64,000 nt of DNA from Misgurnus anguillicaudatus (lineage: Eukaryota; Chordata; Actinopteri; Cypriniformes; Cobitidae), in the NCBI RefSeq assembly GCF_027580225.2, contig NC_073352.2, positions 36,519,501-36,583,500 of the forward strand, read 5' to 3'. The stretch's first letter is position 1, and the number at the start of each line of letters is the position of its first letter. Below are positions 34,455 through 46,707 of this stretch, piece by piece. The position numbers and the translations under genes are program-made. The notes under the pieces were generated by a model. That model did no database searches and was not told where the DNA came from. It saw only the letters and a list, made by a program, of their open reading frames with translations.

Positions 34455-36300
34455 ACCGGAGATACTTCCGGTCGAAAATCCGAATTTCGTTACAGCGCCG
34501 CTCCGGCGCCTCGGGCCCGGGTCCTTCGACCTTCGGGTCGGTCGGTCCGCCGGAGGGGCCCTTTCGAACGAGCCCACCCGCGAGTATCTGGCCCTTTCCG
34601 CAGCGGAGATACGGGGTGCCGTCTCCGGATTTTCCCACGGCCGCTGCTCGGGCGCCTTAAGTCCCAGGACGTCGCCCTCGGGGTCGGTCGCTCTACCCGA
34701 AGGGACCTTTCGAACGAGCCCGCCCTCGACCCTCCGACCCTTTCCGCGGCCGAGATACGGCGGTATGAAAAAAAAAAAAACGCTCGTCCGGAGTTTGCTC
34801 GCCCGTAGCGTCCGCTGCGTTCGTCCGCCGGAGGCGTGACCGGTCTCGTTCGAAAGGTCTTTCCCGGGGCTTTCCGGCGACGCCGGCCCCGAGTCCGTGC
34901 GATCCCGTGGACTGGAGATACTTCCGGTCGAATATCCGAATTTCGTTACCGCGCCGCTCCGGCGCCTCAGGCCCGGGGCCTTCGACCTTCGGGTCGATTG
35001 GTCCGCCGGATGGGCCCTTTCGAACGAGCCCACCCACGAGTATCTGGCCCTTTCCGCGGCGGAGATACGGGGGGCCTTCTCCGGATTTTCCCACGGCCGC
35101 TGCTCGGGCGCCTTAAGTCCGAGGACGTCGCCCTCGGGGTCGGTCGCTCTACCCGAGGGGACCTTTCGAACGAGCCCGCCCTCGACCCTCCGACCCTTTC
35201 CGCGGCCGAGATACGGCGGATCGAAAAAAAAAAAAACGCTGGTCCGGAGTTCGCGCGCCCGTAGCGTCCGCTGCGTTCGTCCGCCGGAGGCGCGGCCGGT
35301 CTCGTTCGAAAGATCTTTTCCGGGGCTTTCCGGCGACGCGGGCCCGAGTCCGTGCGACCCCGTGGACCGGAGATACTTCCGGTCGAATATCCGAATTTCG
35401 TTACCGCGCCGCTCCGGCGCCTCGGGTCCGGGGCCTTCGACCTTCGGGTCGGTCGGTCCGCCGGAGGGGCCCTTTCGAACGAGCCCACCCGCGAGTATCT
35501 GGCCCTTTCCGCAGCGGAGATACGGGGTGCCGACTCCGGATTTTCCCACGGCCGCTGCTCGGGCGCCTTAAATCCGAGGACGTCGCCCTCGGGGTCGGTC
35601 GCTCTACCCGAGGGGACCTTTCGAACGAGCCCGCCCTCGACCCTCCGACCCTTTCCGCGGCCGAGATACGGCGGTTCGAAAAAAAAAAAACGCTCGTCCG
35701 GAGTTTGCTCGCCCGTAGCGTCCGCTGCGTTCGTCCGCCGGAGGCGTGACTGGTCTCGTTCGAAAGGTCTTTCCCGGGGCTTTCTGGCGACGCCGGCCCC
35801 GAGTCCGTGCGACCCCGTGGACCGGAGATACTTCCGGTCGAATATCCGAATTTCGTTACCGCGCCGCTCCGGCGCCTCGGGTCCGGGGCCTTCGAACTTC
35901 GGGTCGATTGGTCCGCCGGAGGGGCCCTTTCGAACGAGCCCACCCGCGAGTATCTGGCCCTTTCCACAGCGGAGATACGGGGGGCCGTCACCGGATTTTC
36001 CAACACCCGCTGCTCGGGCGCCTTAAGTCCGAGGACGTCGCCCTCGGGGTCGGTCGCTCTACCCGAGGGGACCTTTCGAACGAGCCCGCCCTCGACCCTC
36101 CGACCCTTTCCGCGGCCGAGATACGGCGGTTCGAAAAAAAAAAACGCTCGTCCGTAGTTCGCGCGCCCGTAGCGTCCGCTGCGTTCGTCCGCCGGAGGCG
36201 CGGCCGGTCTCGTTCGAAAGGTCTCTCTCGGGGCTTTCAGGGGACGCCAGCCTCGGGTCCGTGCGACCCCGGGGGCCGGAGATACGGACTTCCACTGCTG
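34455..36300 (+). repeat. A block 10: four 454-bp monomers
   Basis: Monomers 1 to 3 match A block 6 at an offset of about 14,367-14,369 bp. At the poly-A tract near 35,690 similarity to block 6 ends (GAGTTTGCTCG here, GAGTTCGCGCG there), which marks the end of the large duplication. The final monomer has TTTCCACAGCGG near 35,963 and TTTTCCAACACCCGC near 35,996, both private. Confidence 0.9.
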
Positions 36301-37171
36301 CACCTTTAAACGGCCGTAGCTCGGGCGCCTTAAGACCGAGACCTTAGCCCTTTGGGTCCCTCATCCTCCAGGAGGGGCCCTTTCCAACGACCCCACCCAC
36401 GTCTCCGTACCCCTTTCCCCGGCCGAGATACGACCCCGGGAACATCGCCCCGTCAACACGACCACCGTGCACCCGAGGCCGGCTTTGGACCCCGCGACGG
36501 ACACCCTGGAGCTCGTACCCGGCGCACCGTTTGGTCCCTGCCATCCCACTCTTAAGCACTCCCCCACCGGACTAAGCCCCATCCTCCCGGCCCTTCTGGA
36601 GAACCAAACAGTTGGTCAACCCCAAAATTTCTCCAACCGTTGGTCAACCCGAAAGATTTTCCAGCAGTTGGTCAACCTCAATCGACTTAGGTTTTGGAGC
36701 GTTCGAGTTTTCAGCAGTTGGTCAACCTCAATCGACTTAGGTTTTGGAGTGTTCGCGTTTCCAGCAGTTGGTCAACCTCAATCGACTTAGGCTCTGGAGC
36801 TTTCGCCTCTCCAGCAGTTGGTCAACCCCAACGACTTAGGCTCTTGAGCTTTTACTTCTCCAGCAGTTGGTCAACCCCATCGACTTAGGTTCTGGGGCGT
36901 TCGCTTCTCCTGCCATAGACTTAGGTTCTAGAGCTATCGCCTCTCCGACAGTTGGTCAACCCCAATCGACTTAGGCTCTGGAGCTTTCACTTCTCCAGCA
37001 GTTGGTCAACCCCATCGACTTAGGTTCTGGAGCTTTCGCCTCTCCGACAGTTGGTCAACCCCGATCGACTTAGCTATATACCTGATGGCACCTGTTCGCC
37101 CTACCGTCCCCCGCGAAGGGGGAACCCGCCGGGTCCGCGGCCGGGAGGGTGCGCCTCGGTCGGCCTGGGGG
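36301..37171 (+). repeat. C-B-P cassette 11
   Basis: C is 36,301-36,608 with GTCAACACGACC, seen only here and in cassette 12. B is 36,609-37,073 with GAGTTTTCAGCAG, also shared with cassette 12. P is 37,074-37,171. Confidence 0.9.
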
Positions 37172-38226
37172 ACCGGAGATACTTCCGGTCGAAAATCCGA
37201 ATTTCGTTACCGCGCCGCTCCGGCGCCTCGGGCCCGGGGCCTTCGACCTTCGGGTCCTTTGGTCCGCCGAATGGGCCCTTTCGAACGAGCCCTCCCACGA
37301 GTATCTGGCCCTTTCCGCGGCGGAGATACGGGGGGCCTTCTCCGGATTTTCCCACGGCCGCTGCTCGGGCGCCTTAAGTCCGAGGACGTCGCCCTCGGGG
37401 TCGGTCGCTCTACCCGAGGGGACCTTTCGAACGAGCCCGCCCTCGACCCTCCGACCCTTTCCGCGGCCGAGATACGGCGGATCGAAAAAAAAAAAACGCT
37501 GGTCCGGAGTTCGCGCGCCCGTAGCGTCCGCTGCGTTCGTCCGCCGGAGGCGCGGCCGGTCTCGTTCGAAAGGTCTTTCCCGGGGCTTTCCGGCGACGCC
37601 GGCCCCGAGTCCGTGCGATCCCGTGGACCGGAGATACTTCCGGTCGAATATCCGAATTATGTTACCGCGCCGCTCCGGCGCCTCGGGCCCGGGGCCTTCG
37701 ACCTTCGGGTCGATTGGTCCGCCGGATGGGCCCTTTCGAACGAGCCCACCCACGAGTATCTGGCCCTTTCCGCGGCGGAGATACGGGGGGCCTTCTCCGG
37801 ATTTTCCCACGGCCGCTGCTCGGGTGCCTTAAGTCCGAGGACGTCGCCCTCGGGGTCGGTCGCTCTACCCGAGGGGACCTTTCGAACGAGCCCGCCTTCG
37901 ACCCTCCGACCCTTTCCGCGGCCGAGATACGGCGGATCGAAAAAAAAAAACGCTGGTCCGGAGTTCGCGCGCCCGTAGCGTCCGCTGCGTTCGTCCGCCG
38001 GAGGCGCGGCCGGTCTCGTTCGAAAGGTCTTTCCCGGGGCTTTCCGGCGACGCCGGCCCCGAGTCCGTGCGACCCCGTGGACCGGAGATACTTCCGGTAG
38101 AATATCCGAAATTCGTTACCGCGCCGCTCCGGCGCCTCGGGTCCGGGGCCTTCGACCTTCGGGTCGATTGGTCCGCCGGAGGGGCCCTTTCGAACGAGCC
38201 CACCCGCGAGTATCTGGCCTTTTCCG
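37172..38226 (+). repeat. A block 11, part left of the retroposon
   Basis: The first monomer lacks AGTCCCAGG and carries CGGGTCCTTTGG, CCGCCGAATGGGCC and GCCCTCCCACG near 37,250-37,295. A later monomer has GAATTATGTTACC near 37,657. The markers recur near 43,573-43,612 and 43,975, so this part is a sister of 43.5-44.5 kb (offset 6,318 bp at its right end). It ends with TTTCCG (38,221-38,226), the left target duplication. Confidence 0.9.
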
Positions 38227-38603
38227 TTTATATGTGTTTATATACATATATATCTCCCAAGGGTTTTTCCCTCCTAGGACTTTTTATTTTTTTTTTCCTC
38301 GGCTCAACAACCCGGGGTTTTTGTTTTTTTTTTCTCCTAGGGGGTTTTTTACCCCGGGGAGGTAGCCTGCTTGGGCTTAATTTAGCTTCTTCTCCTAGAC
38401 GTTACATTAGTAATACGCTCGTTCATAATGTCGAGTCATAGCCTCAGCAAATTTGACAGCTTATGCTATTGTGTATTATGTTGTGCTATCTGTCATTTTT
38501 CTGTGCTTTTACTGCTTCTATTAATGTAAAGCTGCTTTGAAACAATTGAGTATTGTGAAAAGCGCTATATAAATAAAATTGAATTGAATTGAATTGAATT
38601 GAA
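38227..38603 (+). mobile_element. 377-bp non-LTR retroposon insertion (5'-truncated LINE or SINE)
   Basis: This AT-rich insertion interrupts a 454-bp monomer. It is flanked by a 6-bp target duplication, TTTCCG at 38,221-38,226 and 38,604-38,609. The 3' end reads GTAAAGCTGCTTTGAAACAA, then GAAAAGCGCTATATAAATAAA, then about five ATTGA pentamers. Such tails are typical of fish non-LTR retroposons. Three CTCCTAG motifs (38,271, 38,334 and 38,392) lie among T-runs in the 5' half. I see no tRNA-type A and B boxes, so a 5'-truncated LINE 3' end is as likely as a SINE. The empty site is preserved at 44,539-44,544. Confidence 0.8.
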
Positions 38604-38943
38604 TTTCCGCGGCGGAGATACGGGGGGCCGTCTCCGGATTTTCCCACGGCCGCTGCTCGGGCGCCTTAAGTCCGAGGACGTCGCCCTCGGGGTCGGTCGC
38701 TCTACCCGAGGAGACCTTTCGAACGAGCCCGCCCTCGACCCTCCGACCCTTTTCGCGGCCGAGATACGGCGGATCGAAAAAAAAAAACGCTGGTCCGGAG
38801 TTCGCGCGCCCGTAGCGTCCGCTGCGTTCGTCCGCTGGAGGCGCGGCCGGTCTCGTTCGAAAGGTCTCTCTCGGGGCTTTCCGTGGACGCCAGCCTCGGG
38901 TCCGTGCGACCCCGGGGGCCGGAGATACGGACTTCCACCGCTG
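38604..38943 (+). repeat. A block 11, part right of the retroposon
   Basis: The block resumes at TTTCCGCGGCGGAGATACGG, completing a block of three monomers once the 377-bp insert and one 6-bp duplicate are removed (1,389 bp). GGATCG precedes the final poly-A tract, where most final monomers have GGTTCG. Confidence 0.9.
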
Positions 38944-39863
38944 CACCTTTAAACGGCCGTAGCTCGGGCGCCTTAAGACCGAGACCTTAGCCCTTTGGGT
39001 CCCTCATCCTCCAGGAGGGGCCCTTTCCAACGACCCCACCCACGTCTCCGTACCCCTTTCCCCGGCCGAGATACGACCCCGGGAACATCGCCCCGTCAAC
39101 ACGACCACCGTGCACCCGAGGCCGGCTTTGGACCCCGCGACGGACACCCTGGAGCTCGTACCGGCGCACCGTTTGGTCCCTGCCATCCCACTCTTAAGCA
39201 CTCCCCCACCGGACTAAGCCCCATCCTCCCGGCCCTTCTGGAGAACCAAACAGTTGGTCAACCCCAAAATTTCTCCAACCGTTGGTCAACCCGAAAGATT
39301 TTCCAGCAGTTGGTCAACCTCAATCGACTTAGGTTTTGGAGCGTTCGAGTTTTCAGCAGTTGGTCAACCTCAATCGACTTAGGTTTTGGAGTGTTCGCGT
39401 TTCCAGCAGTTGGTCAACCTCAATCGACTTAGGTTTTGGAGCGTTCGCGTTTCCAGCAGTTGGTCAACCTCAATCGACTTAGGCTCTGGAGCTTTCGCCT
39501 CTCCAGCAGTTGGTCAACCCCAACGACTTAGGCTCTTGAGCTTTTACTTCTCCAGCAGTTGGTCAACCCCATCGACTTAGGTTCTGGGGCGTTCGCTTCT
39601 CCTGCCATAGACTTAGGTTCTAGAGCTATCGCCTCTCCGACAGTTGGTCAACCCCAATCGACTTAGGCTCTGGAGCTTTCACTTCTCCAGCAGTTGGTCA
39701 ACCCCATCGACTTAGGTTCTGGAGCTTTCGCCTCTCCGACAGTTGGTCAACCCCGATCGACTTAGCTATATACCTGATGGCACCTGTTCGCCCTACCGTC
39801 CCCCGCGAAGAGGGAACCCGCCGGGTCCGCGGCCGGGAGGGTGCGCCTCGGTCGGCCTGGGGG
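38944..39863 (+). repeat. C-B-P cassette 12
   Basis: C is 38,944-39,250 and is one base short (GTACCGGCGC for GTACCCGGCGC). It shares CAACACGACC with cassette 11. B is 39,251-39,765 (515 bp, eleven sites). P is 39,766-39,863, with the hairpin stem weakened (GCGAAGAGGGAA for GCGAAGGGGGAA). Confidence 0.9.
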
Positions 39864-42163
39864 ACCGGAGATACTTCCGGTCGAAAATCCGAATTTCGTT
39901 ACAGCGCCGCTCCGGCGCCTCGGGCCCGGGTCCTTCGACCTTCGGGTCGGTCGGTCCGCCGGAGGGGCCCTTTCGAACGAGCCCACCCGCGAGTATCTGG
40001 CCCTTTCCGCAGCGGAGATACGGGGTGCCGTCTCCGGATTTTCCCACGGCCGCTGCTCGGGCGCCTTAAGTCCCAGAACGTCGCCCTCGGGGTCGGTCGC
40101 TCTACCCGAGGGGACCTTTCGAACGAGCCCGACCTCGACCCTCCGACCCTTTCCGCGGCCAAGATACGGCGGATCGAAAAAAAAAAACGCTCGTCCGGAG
40201 TTTGCTCGCCCGTAGCGTCCGCTGCGTTCGTCCGCCGGAGGCGTGACCGGTCTCGTTCGAAAGGTCTTTCCCGGGGCTTTCCGGCGACGCCGGCCCCGAG
40301 TCCGTGCGATCCCGTGTACCGGAGATACTTCCGGTCGAATATCCGAAATTCGTTACCGCGCCGCTCCGGCGCCTCGGGCCCGGGGCCTTCGACCTTCGGG
40401 TCGATTGGTCCGCCGGATGGGCCCTTTCGAACGAGCCCACCCACGAGTATCTGGCCCTTTCCGCGGCGGAGATACGGGGGGCCTTCTCCGGATTTTCCCA
40501 CGGCCGCTGCTCGGGCGCCTTAAGTCCGAGGACGTCGCCCTCGGGGTCGGTCGCTCTACCCGAGGGGACCTTTCGAACGAGCCCGCCCTCGACCCTCCGA
40601 CCCTTTCCGCGGCCGAGATACGGCGGATCAAAAAAAAAAACCGCTGGTCCGGAGTTCGCGCGCCCGTAGCGTCCGCTGCGTTTGTCCGCCGGAGGCGCGG
40701 CCGGACTCGTTCGAAAGGTCTTTCCCGGGGCTTTCCGGCGACGCCAACCCCGAGTCCGTGCGACCCCGTGGACCGGAGATACTTCCGGTAGAATATCCGA
40801 ATTTCGTTACCGCGCCGCTCCGGCGCCTCGGGTCCGGGGCCTTCGACCTTCGGGTCGATTGGTCCGCCGGAGGGGCCCTTTCGAACGAGCCCACCCGCGA
40901 GTATCTGGCCTTTTCCGCGGCGGAGATACGGGGGGCCGTCTCCGGATTTTCCCACGGCCGCTGCTCGGGCGCCTTAAGTCCGAGGACGTCGCCCTCGGGG
41001 TCGGTCGCTCTACCCGAGGGGACCTTTCGAACGAGCCCGCCCTCGACCCTCCGACCCTTTCCGCGGCCGAGATACGGCGGATCGAAAAAAAAGAAACGCT
41101 GGTCCGGAGTTCGCGCGCCCGTAGCGTCCGCTGCGTTCGTCCGCCGGAGGCGCGGCCGGTCTCGTTCGAAAGGTCTTTCCCGGGGCTTTCCGGCGACGCC
41201 AACCCCGAGTCCGTGCGACCCCGTGGACCGGAGATACTTCCGGTCGAATATCCGAATTTCGTTACCGCGCCGCTCCGGCGCCTCGGGTCCGGGGCCTTCG
41301 AACTTCGGGTCGATTGGTCCGCCGGAGGGGCCCTTTCGAACGAGCCCACCCGCGAGTATCTGGCCCTTTCCGCGGCGGAGATACGGGGGGCCGTCACCGG
41401 ATTTTCCCACGGCCGCTGCTCGAGCGCCTTAAGTCCGAGGACGTCGCCCTCGGGGTCGGTCGCTCTACCCGAGGGGACCTTTCGAACGAGCCCGCCCTCG
41501 ACCCTCCGACCCTTTCCGCGGCCGAGATACGGCGGATCGAAAAAAAAAAACGCTGGTCCGGAGTTCGCGCGCCCGTAGCGTCCGCTGCGTTCGTCCGCTG
41601 GAGGCGCGGCCGGTCTCGTTCGAAAGGTCTTTCCCGGGGCTTTTCGGCGACGCCGGCCCCGAGTGCGTGCGACCCCGGGGACCGGAGATACTTCCGGTCG
41701 AATTTAGGAAAACTTCGAACAGCCGTATCTCGGGCGCCTCGGGCCCGGGGCCTTCGAACTTCGGGTCGGTCGGTCCGCCGGAGGGGCCCTTTCGAACGAG
41801 CCCACCCGGGAGTATCTGGCCCCTTCCGCAGCGGAGATACGGTTGGCCGTCTCCGGACTTTCCCACTGCCGCTGCTCGGGCGCCTTAAGTCCGAGGACGT
41901 CGCCCTCGAGGTCGGTCGCTCTACCCGAGGAGACCTTTCGAACGAGCCCGCCCTCGACCCTCCGACCCTTTTCGCGGCCGAGATACGGCGGTTCGAAAAA
42001 AAAAAAACGCTCGTCCGTAGTTCGCGCGCCCGTAGCGTCCGCTGCGTTCGTCCGCCGGAGGCACGGCCGGTCTCGTTCGAAAGGTCTCTCTCGGGGCTTT
42101 CCGGGGACGCCAGCCTCGGGTCCGTGCGACCCCGGGGGCCGGAGATACGGACTTCCACTGCTG
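39864..42163 (+). repeat. A block 12: five 454-bp monomers
   Basis: 'First' type at the left and 'last' type at the right (GAATTTAGG near 41,703, with GAACAGCCG). Private changes include CAGAACGTCG near 40,075 and a poly-A tract interrupted by G (AAAAAAAAGAAACG near 41,087). GACGCCAACCCCGAG occurs in two neighbouring monomers (near 40,740 and 41,200), showing local monomer duplication. Confidence 0.9.
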
Positions 42164-43034
42164 CACCTTTAAACGGCCGTAGCTCGGGCGCCTTAAGACC
42201 GAGACCTTAGCCCTTTGGGTCCCTCATCCTCCAGGAGGGGCCCTTTCCAACGACCCCACCCTTGTCTCCGTACCCCCTTCCCCGGCCGAGATACGACCCC
42301 GGGAACATCGCCCCGTCAACCCGACCACCGTGCACCCGAGGCCGGCTTTGGACCCCGCGACGGACACCCTGGAGCTCGTACCCGGCGCACCGTTTGGTCC
42401 CTGCCATCCCACTCTTAAGCACTCCCCCACCGGACTAAGCCCCATCCTCCCGGCCCTTCTGGAGAACCAAACAGTTGGTCAACCCCAAAATTTCTCCAAC
42501 CGTTGGTCAACCCGAAAGATTTTCCAGCAGTTGGTCAACCTCAATCGACTTAGGTTTTGGAGTGTTCGCGTTTCCAGCAGTTGGTCAACCTCAATCGACT
42601 TAGGTTTTGGAGCGTTCGCGTTTCCAGCAGTTGGTCAACCTCAATCGACTTAGGCTCTGGAGCTTTCGCCTCTCCAGCAGTTGGTCAACCCCAACGACTT
42701 AGGCTCTTGAGCTTTCACTTCTCCAGCAGTTGGTCAACCCCATCGACTTAGGTTCTGGGGCGTTCGCTTCTCCTGCCATAGACTTAGGTTCTAGAGCTTT
42801 CGCCTCTCCGACAGTTGGTCAACCCCAATCGACTTAGGCTCTGGAGCTTTCACTTCTCCAGCAGTTGGTCAACCCCATCGACTTAGGTTCTGGAGCTTTC
42901 GCCTCTCCGACAGTTGGTCAACCCCGATCGACTTAGCTATATACCTGATGGCACCTGTTCGCCCTACCGTCCCCCGCGAAGGGGGAACCCGCCGGGTCCG
43001 CGGCCGGGAGGGTGCGCCTCGGTCGGCCTGGGGG
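42164..43034 (+). repeat. C-B-P cassette 13
   Basis: C is 42,164-42,471 with ACCCTTGTCTCC, B 42,472-42,936 (465 bp, ten sites) and P 42,937-43,034. Confidence 0.9.
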
Positions 43035-45786
43035 ACCGGAGATACTTCCGGTCGAAAATCCGAATTTCGTTACAGCGCCGCTCCGGCGCCTCCGGCCCGG
43101 GTCCTTCGACCTTCGGGTCGGTCGGTCCGCCGGAGGGGCCCTTTCGAACGAGCCCACCCGCGAGTATCTGGCCCTTTCCGCAGCGGAGATACGGGGTGCC
43201 GTCTCCGGATTTTCCCACGGCCGCTGCTCGGGCGCCTTAAGTCCCAGGACGTCGCCCTCGGGGTCGGTCGCTCTACCCGAGGGGACCTTTCGAACGGGCC
43301 CGCCCTCGACCCTCCGACCCTTTCCGCGGCCGAGATACGGCGGTTCGAAAAAAAAAAAACGCTCGTCCGGAGTTTGCTCGCCCGTAGCGTCCGCTGCGTT
43401 CGTCCGCCGGAGGCGTGACCGGTCTCGTTCGAAAGGTCTTTCCCGGGGCTTTCCGGCGACGCCGGCCCCGAGTCCGTGCGATCCCGTGGACCGGAGATAC
43501 TTCCGGTCGAATATCCGAATTTCGTTACCGCGCCGCTCCGGCGCCTCGGGCCCGGGGCCTTCGACCTTCGGGTCCATTGGTCCGCCGAATGGGCCCTTTC
43601 GAACGAGCCCTCCCACGAGTATCTGGCCCTTTCCGCGGCGGAGATACGGGGGGCCTTCTCCGGATTTTCCCACGGCCGCTGCTCGGGCGCCTTAAGTCCG
43701 AGGACGTCGCCCTCGGGGTCGGTCGCTCTACCCGAGGGGACCTTTCGAACGAGCCCGCCCTCGACCCTCCGACCCTTTCCGCGGCCGAGATACGGCGGAT
43801 CGAAAAAAAAAAAACGCTGGTACGGAGTTCGCGCGCCCGTAGCGTCCGCTGCGTTCGTCCGCCGGAGGCGCGGCCGGTCTCGTTCGAAAGGTCTTTCCCG
43901 GGGCTTTCCGGCGACGCCGGCCCCGAGTCCGTGCGATCCCGTGGACCGGAGATACTTCCGGTCGAATATCCGAATTATGTTACCGCGCCGCTCCGGCGCC
44001 TCGGGCCCGGGGCCTTCGACCTTCGGGTCGATTGGTCCGCCGGATGGGCCCTTTCGAACGAGCCCACCCACGAGTATCTGGCCCTTTCCGCGGCGGAGAT
44101 ACGGGGGGCCTTCTCCGGATTTTCCCACGGCCGCTGCTCGGGTGCCTTAAGTCCGAGGACGTCGCCCTCGGGGTCGGTCGCTCTACCCGAGGGGACCTTT
44201 CGAACGAGCCCGCCTTCGACCCTCCGACCCTTTCCGCGGCCGAGATACGGCGGATCGAAAAAAAAAAACGCTGGTCCGGAGTTCGCGCGCCCGTAGCGTC
44301 CGCTGCGTTCGTCCGCCGGAGGCGCGGCCGGTCTCGTTCGAAAGGTCTTTCCCGGGGCTTTCCGGCGACGCCGGCCCCGAGTCCGTGCGACCCCGTGGAC
44401 CGGAGATACTTCCGGTAGAATATCCGAAATTCGTTACCGCGCCGCTCCGGCGCCTCGGGTCCGGGGCCTTCGACCTTCGGGTCGATTGGTCCGCCGGAGG
44501 GGCCCTTTCGAACGAGCCCACCCGCGAGTATCTGGCCTTTTCCGCGGCGGAGATACGGGGGGCCGTCTCCGGATTTTCCCACGGCCGCTGCTCGGGCGCC
44601 TTAAGTCCGAGGACGTCGCCCTCGGGGTCGGTCGCTCTACCCGAGGAGACCTTTCGAACGAGCCCGCCCTCGACCCTCCGACCTTTTCGCGGCCGAGATA
44701 CGGCGGATCGAAAAAAAAAACGCTGGTCCGGAGTTCGCGCGCCCGTAGCGTCCGCTGCGGTCGTCCGCCGGAGGCGCGGCCGGTCTCGTTCGAAAGGTCT
44801 TTCCCGGGGCTTTCCGGCGACGCCGGCCCCGAGTCCGTGCGACCCCGTGGACCGGAGATACTTCCGGTCGAATATCCGAATTTCGTTACCGCGCCGCTCC
44901 GGCGCCTCGGGTCCGGGGCCTTCGAACTTCGGGTCGATTGGTCCGCCGGAGGGGCCCTTTCGAACGAGCCCACCCGCGAGTATCTGGCCCTTTCCGCGGC
45001 GGAGATACGGGGGGCCGTCACCGGATTTTCCCACGGCCGCTGCTCGGGCGCCTTAAGTCCGAGGACGTCGCCCTCGGGGTCGGTCGCTCTACCCGAGGGG
45101 ACCTTTCGAACGAGCCCGCCCTCGACCCTCCGACCCTTTCCGCGGCCGAGATACGGCGGATCGAAAAAAAAAACGCTGGTCCGGAGTTCGCGCGCCCGTA
45201 GCGTCCGCTGCGTTCGTCCGCTGGAGGCGCGGCCGGTCTCGTTCGAAAGGTCTTTCCCGGGGCTTTTCGGCGACGCCGGCCCCGAGTGCGTGCGACCCCG
45301 GGGACCGGAGATACTTCCGGTCGAATTTAGGAAAACTTCGAACGGCCGTATCTCGGGCGCCTCGGGCCCGGGGCCTTCGAACTTCGGGTCGGTCGGTCCG
45401 CCGGAGGGGCCCTTTCGAACGAGCCCACCCGGGAGTATCTGGCCCCTTCCGCAGCGGAGATACGGTTGGCCGTCTCCGGACTTTCCCACTGCCGCTGCTC
45501 GGGCGCCTTAAGTCCGAGGACGTCGCCCTCGAGGTCGGTCGCTCTACCCGAGGAGACCTTTCGAACGAGCCCGCCCTCGACCCTCCGACCCTTTTCGCGG
45601 CCGAGATACGGCGGTTCGAAAAAAAAAAAACGCTCGTCCGTAGTTCGCTTGCCCGTAGCGTCCGCTGCGTTCGTCCGCCGGAGGCGCGGCCGGTCTCGTT
45701 CAAAAGGTCTCTCTCGGGGCTTTCCGTGGACGCCAGCCTCGGGTCCGTGCGACCCCGGGGGCCGGAGATACGGACTTCCACCGCTG
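43035..45786 (+). repeat. A block 13: six 454-bp monomers
   Basis: The left half is the sister of A block 11 and holds the empty site of its retroposon at 44,539-44,544. A one-base loss, CCGACCTTTTCGCGG near 44,680, is private. The 'last' monomer (near 45,325) shares ACGGTTGGCCGTC and CGGACTTTCCC with the one near 41,703. Confidence 0.9.
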
Positions 45787-46707
45787 CACCTTTAAACGGC
45801 CGTAGCTCGGGCGCCTTAAGACCGAGACCTTAGCCCTTTGGGTCCCTCATCCTCCAGGAGGGGCCCTTTCCAACGACCCCACCCACGTCTCCGTACCCCT
45901 TTCCCCGGCCGAGATACGACCCCGGGAACATCGCCCCGTCAACCCGACCACCGTGCACCCGAGGCCGGCTTTGGACCCCGCAACGGACACCCTGGAGCTC
46001 GTACCCGGCGCACCGTTTGGTCCCTGCCATCCCACTCTTAAGCACTCCCCCACCGGACTAAGCCCCATCCTCCCGGCCCTTCTGGAGAACCAAACAGTTG
46101 GTCAACCCCAAAATTTCTCCAACCGTTGGTCAACCCGAAAGATTTTCCAGCAGTTGGTCAACCTCAATCGACTTAGGTTTTGGAGCGTTCGAGTTTCCAG
46201 CAGTTGGTCAACCTCAATCGACTTAGGTTTTGGAGTGTTCGCGTTTCCAGCAGTTGGTCAACCTCAATCGACTTAGGTTTTGGAGCGTTCGCGTTTCCAG
46301 CAGTTGGTCAACCTCAATCGACTTAGGCTCTGGAGCTTTCGCCTCTCCAGCAGTTGGTCAACCCCAACGACTTAGGCTCTTGAGCTTTCACTTCTCCAGC
46401 AGTTGGTCAACCCCATCGACTTAGGTTCTGGGGCGTTCGCTTCTCCTGCCATAGACTTAGGTTCTAGAGCTTTCGCCTCTCCGACAGTTGGTCAACCCCA
46501 ATCGACTTAGGCTCTGGAGCTTTCACTTCTCCAGCAGTTGGTCAACCCCATCGACTTAGGTTCTGGAGCTTTCGCCTCTCCGACAGTTGGTCAACCCCGA
46601 TCGACTTAGCTATATACCTGATGGCACCTGTTCGCCCTACCGTCCCCCGCGAAGGGGGAACCCGCCGGGTCCGCGGTCGGGAGGGTGCGCCTCGGTCGGC
46701 CTGGGGG
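45787..46707 (+). repeat. C-B-P cassette 14
   Basis: C is 45,787-46,094 (CCCCGCAACGGAC, private), B 46,095-46,609 (515 bp, eleven sites) and P 46,610-46,707, with CCGCGGTCGGG for CCGCGGCCGGG. Confidence 0.9.

Noticed and set aside
38227..38603. tRNA-derived SINE head
   Set aside because: The 5' half is T-rich with CTCCTAG repeats and shows no convincing A or B box, so only a general non-LTR retroposon call is made.
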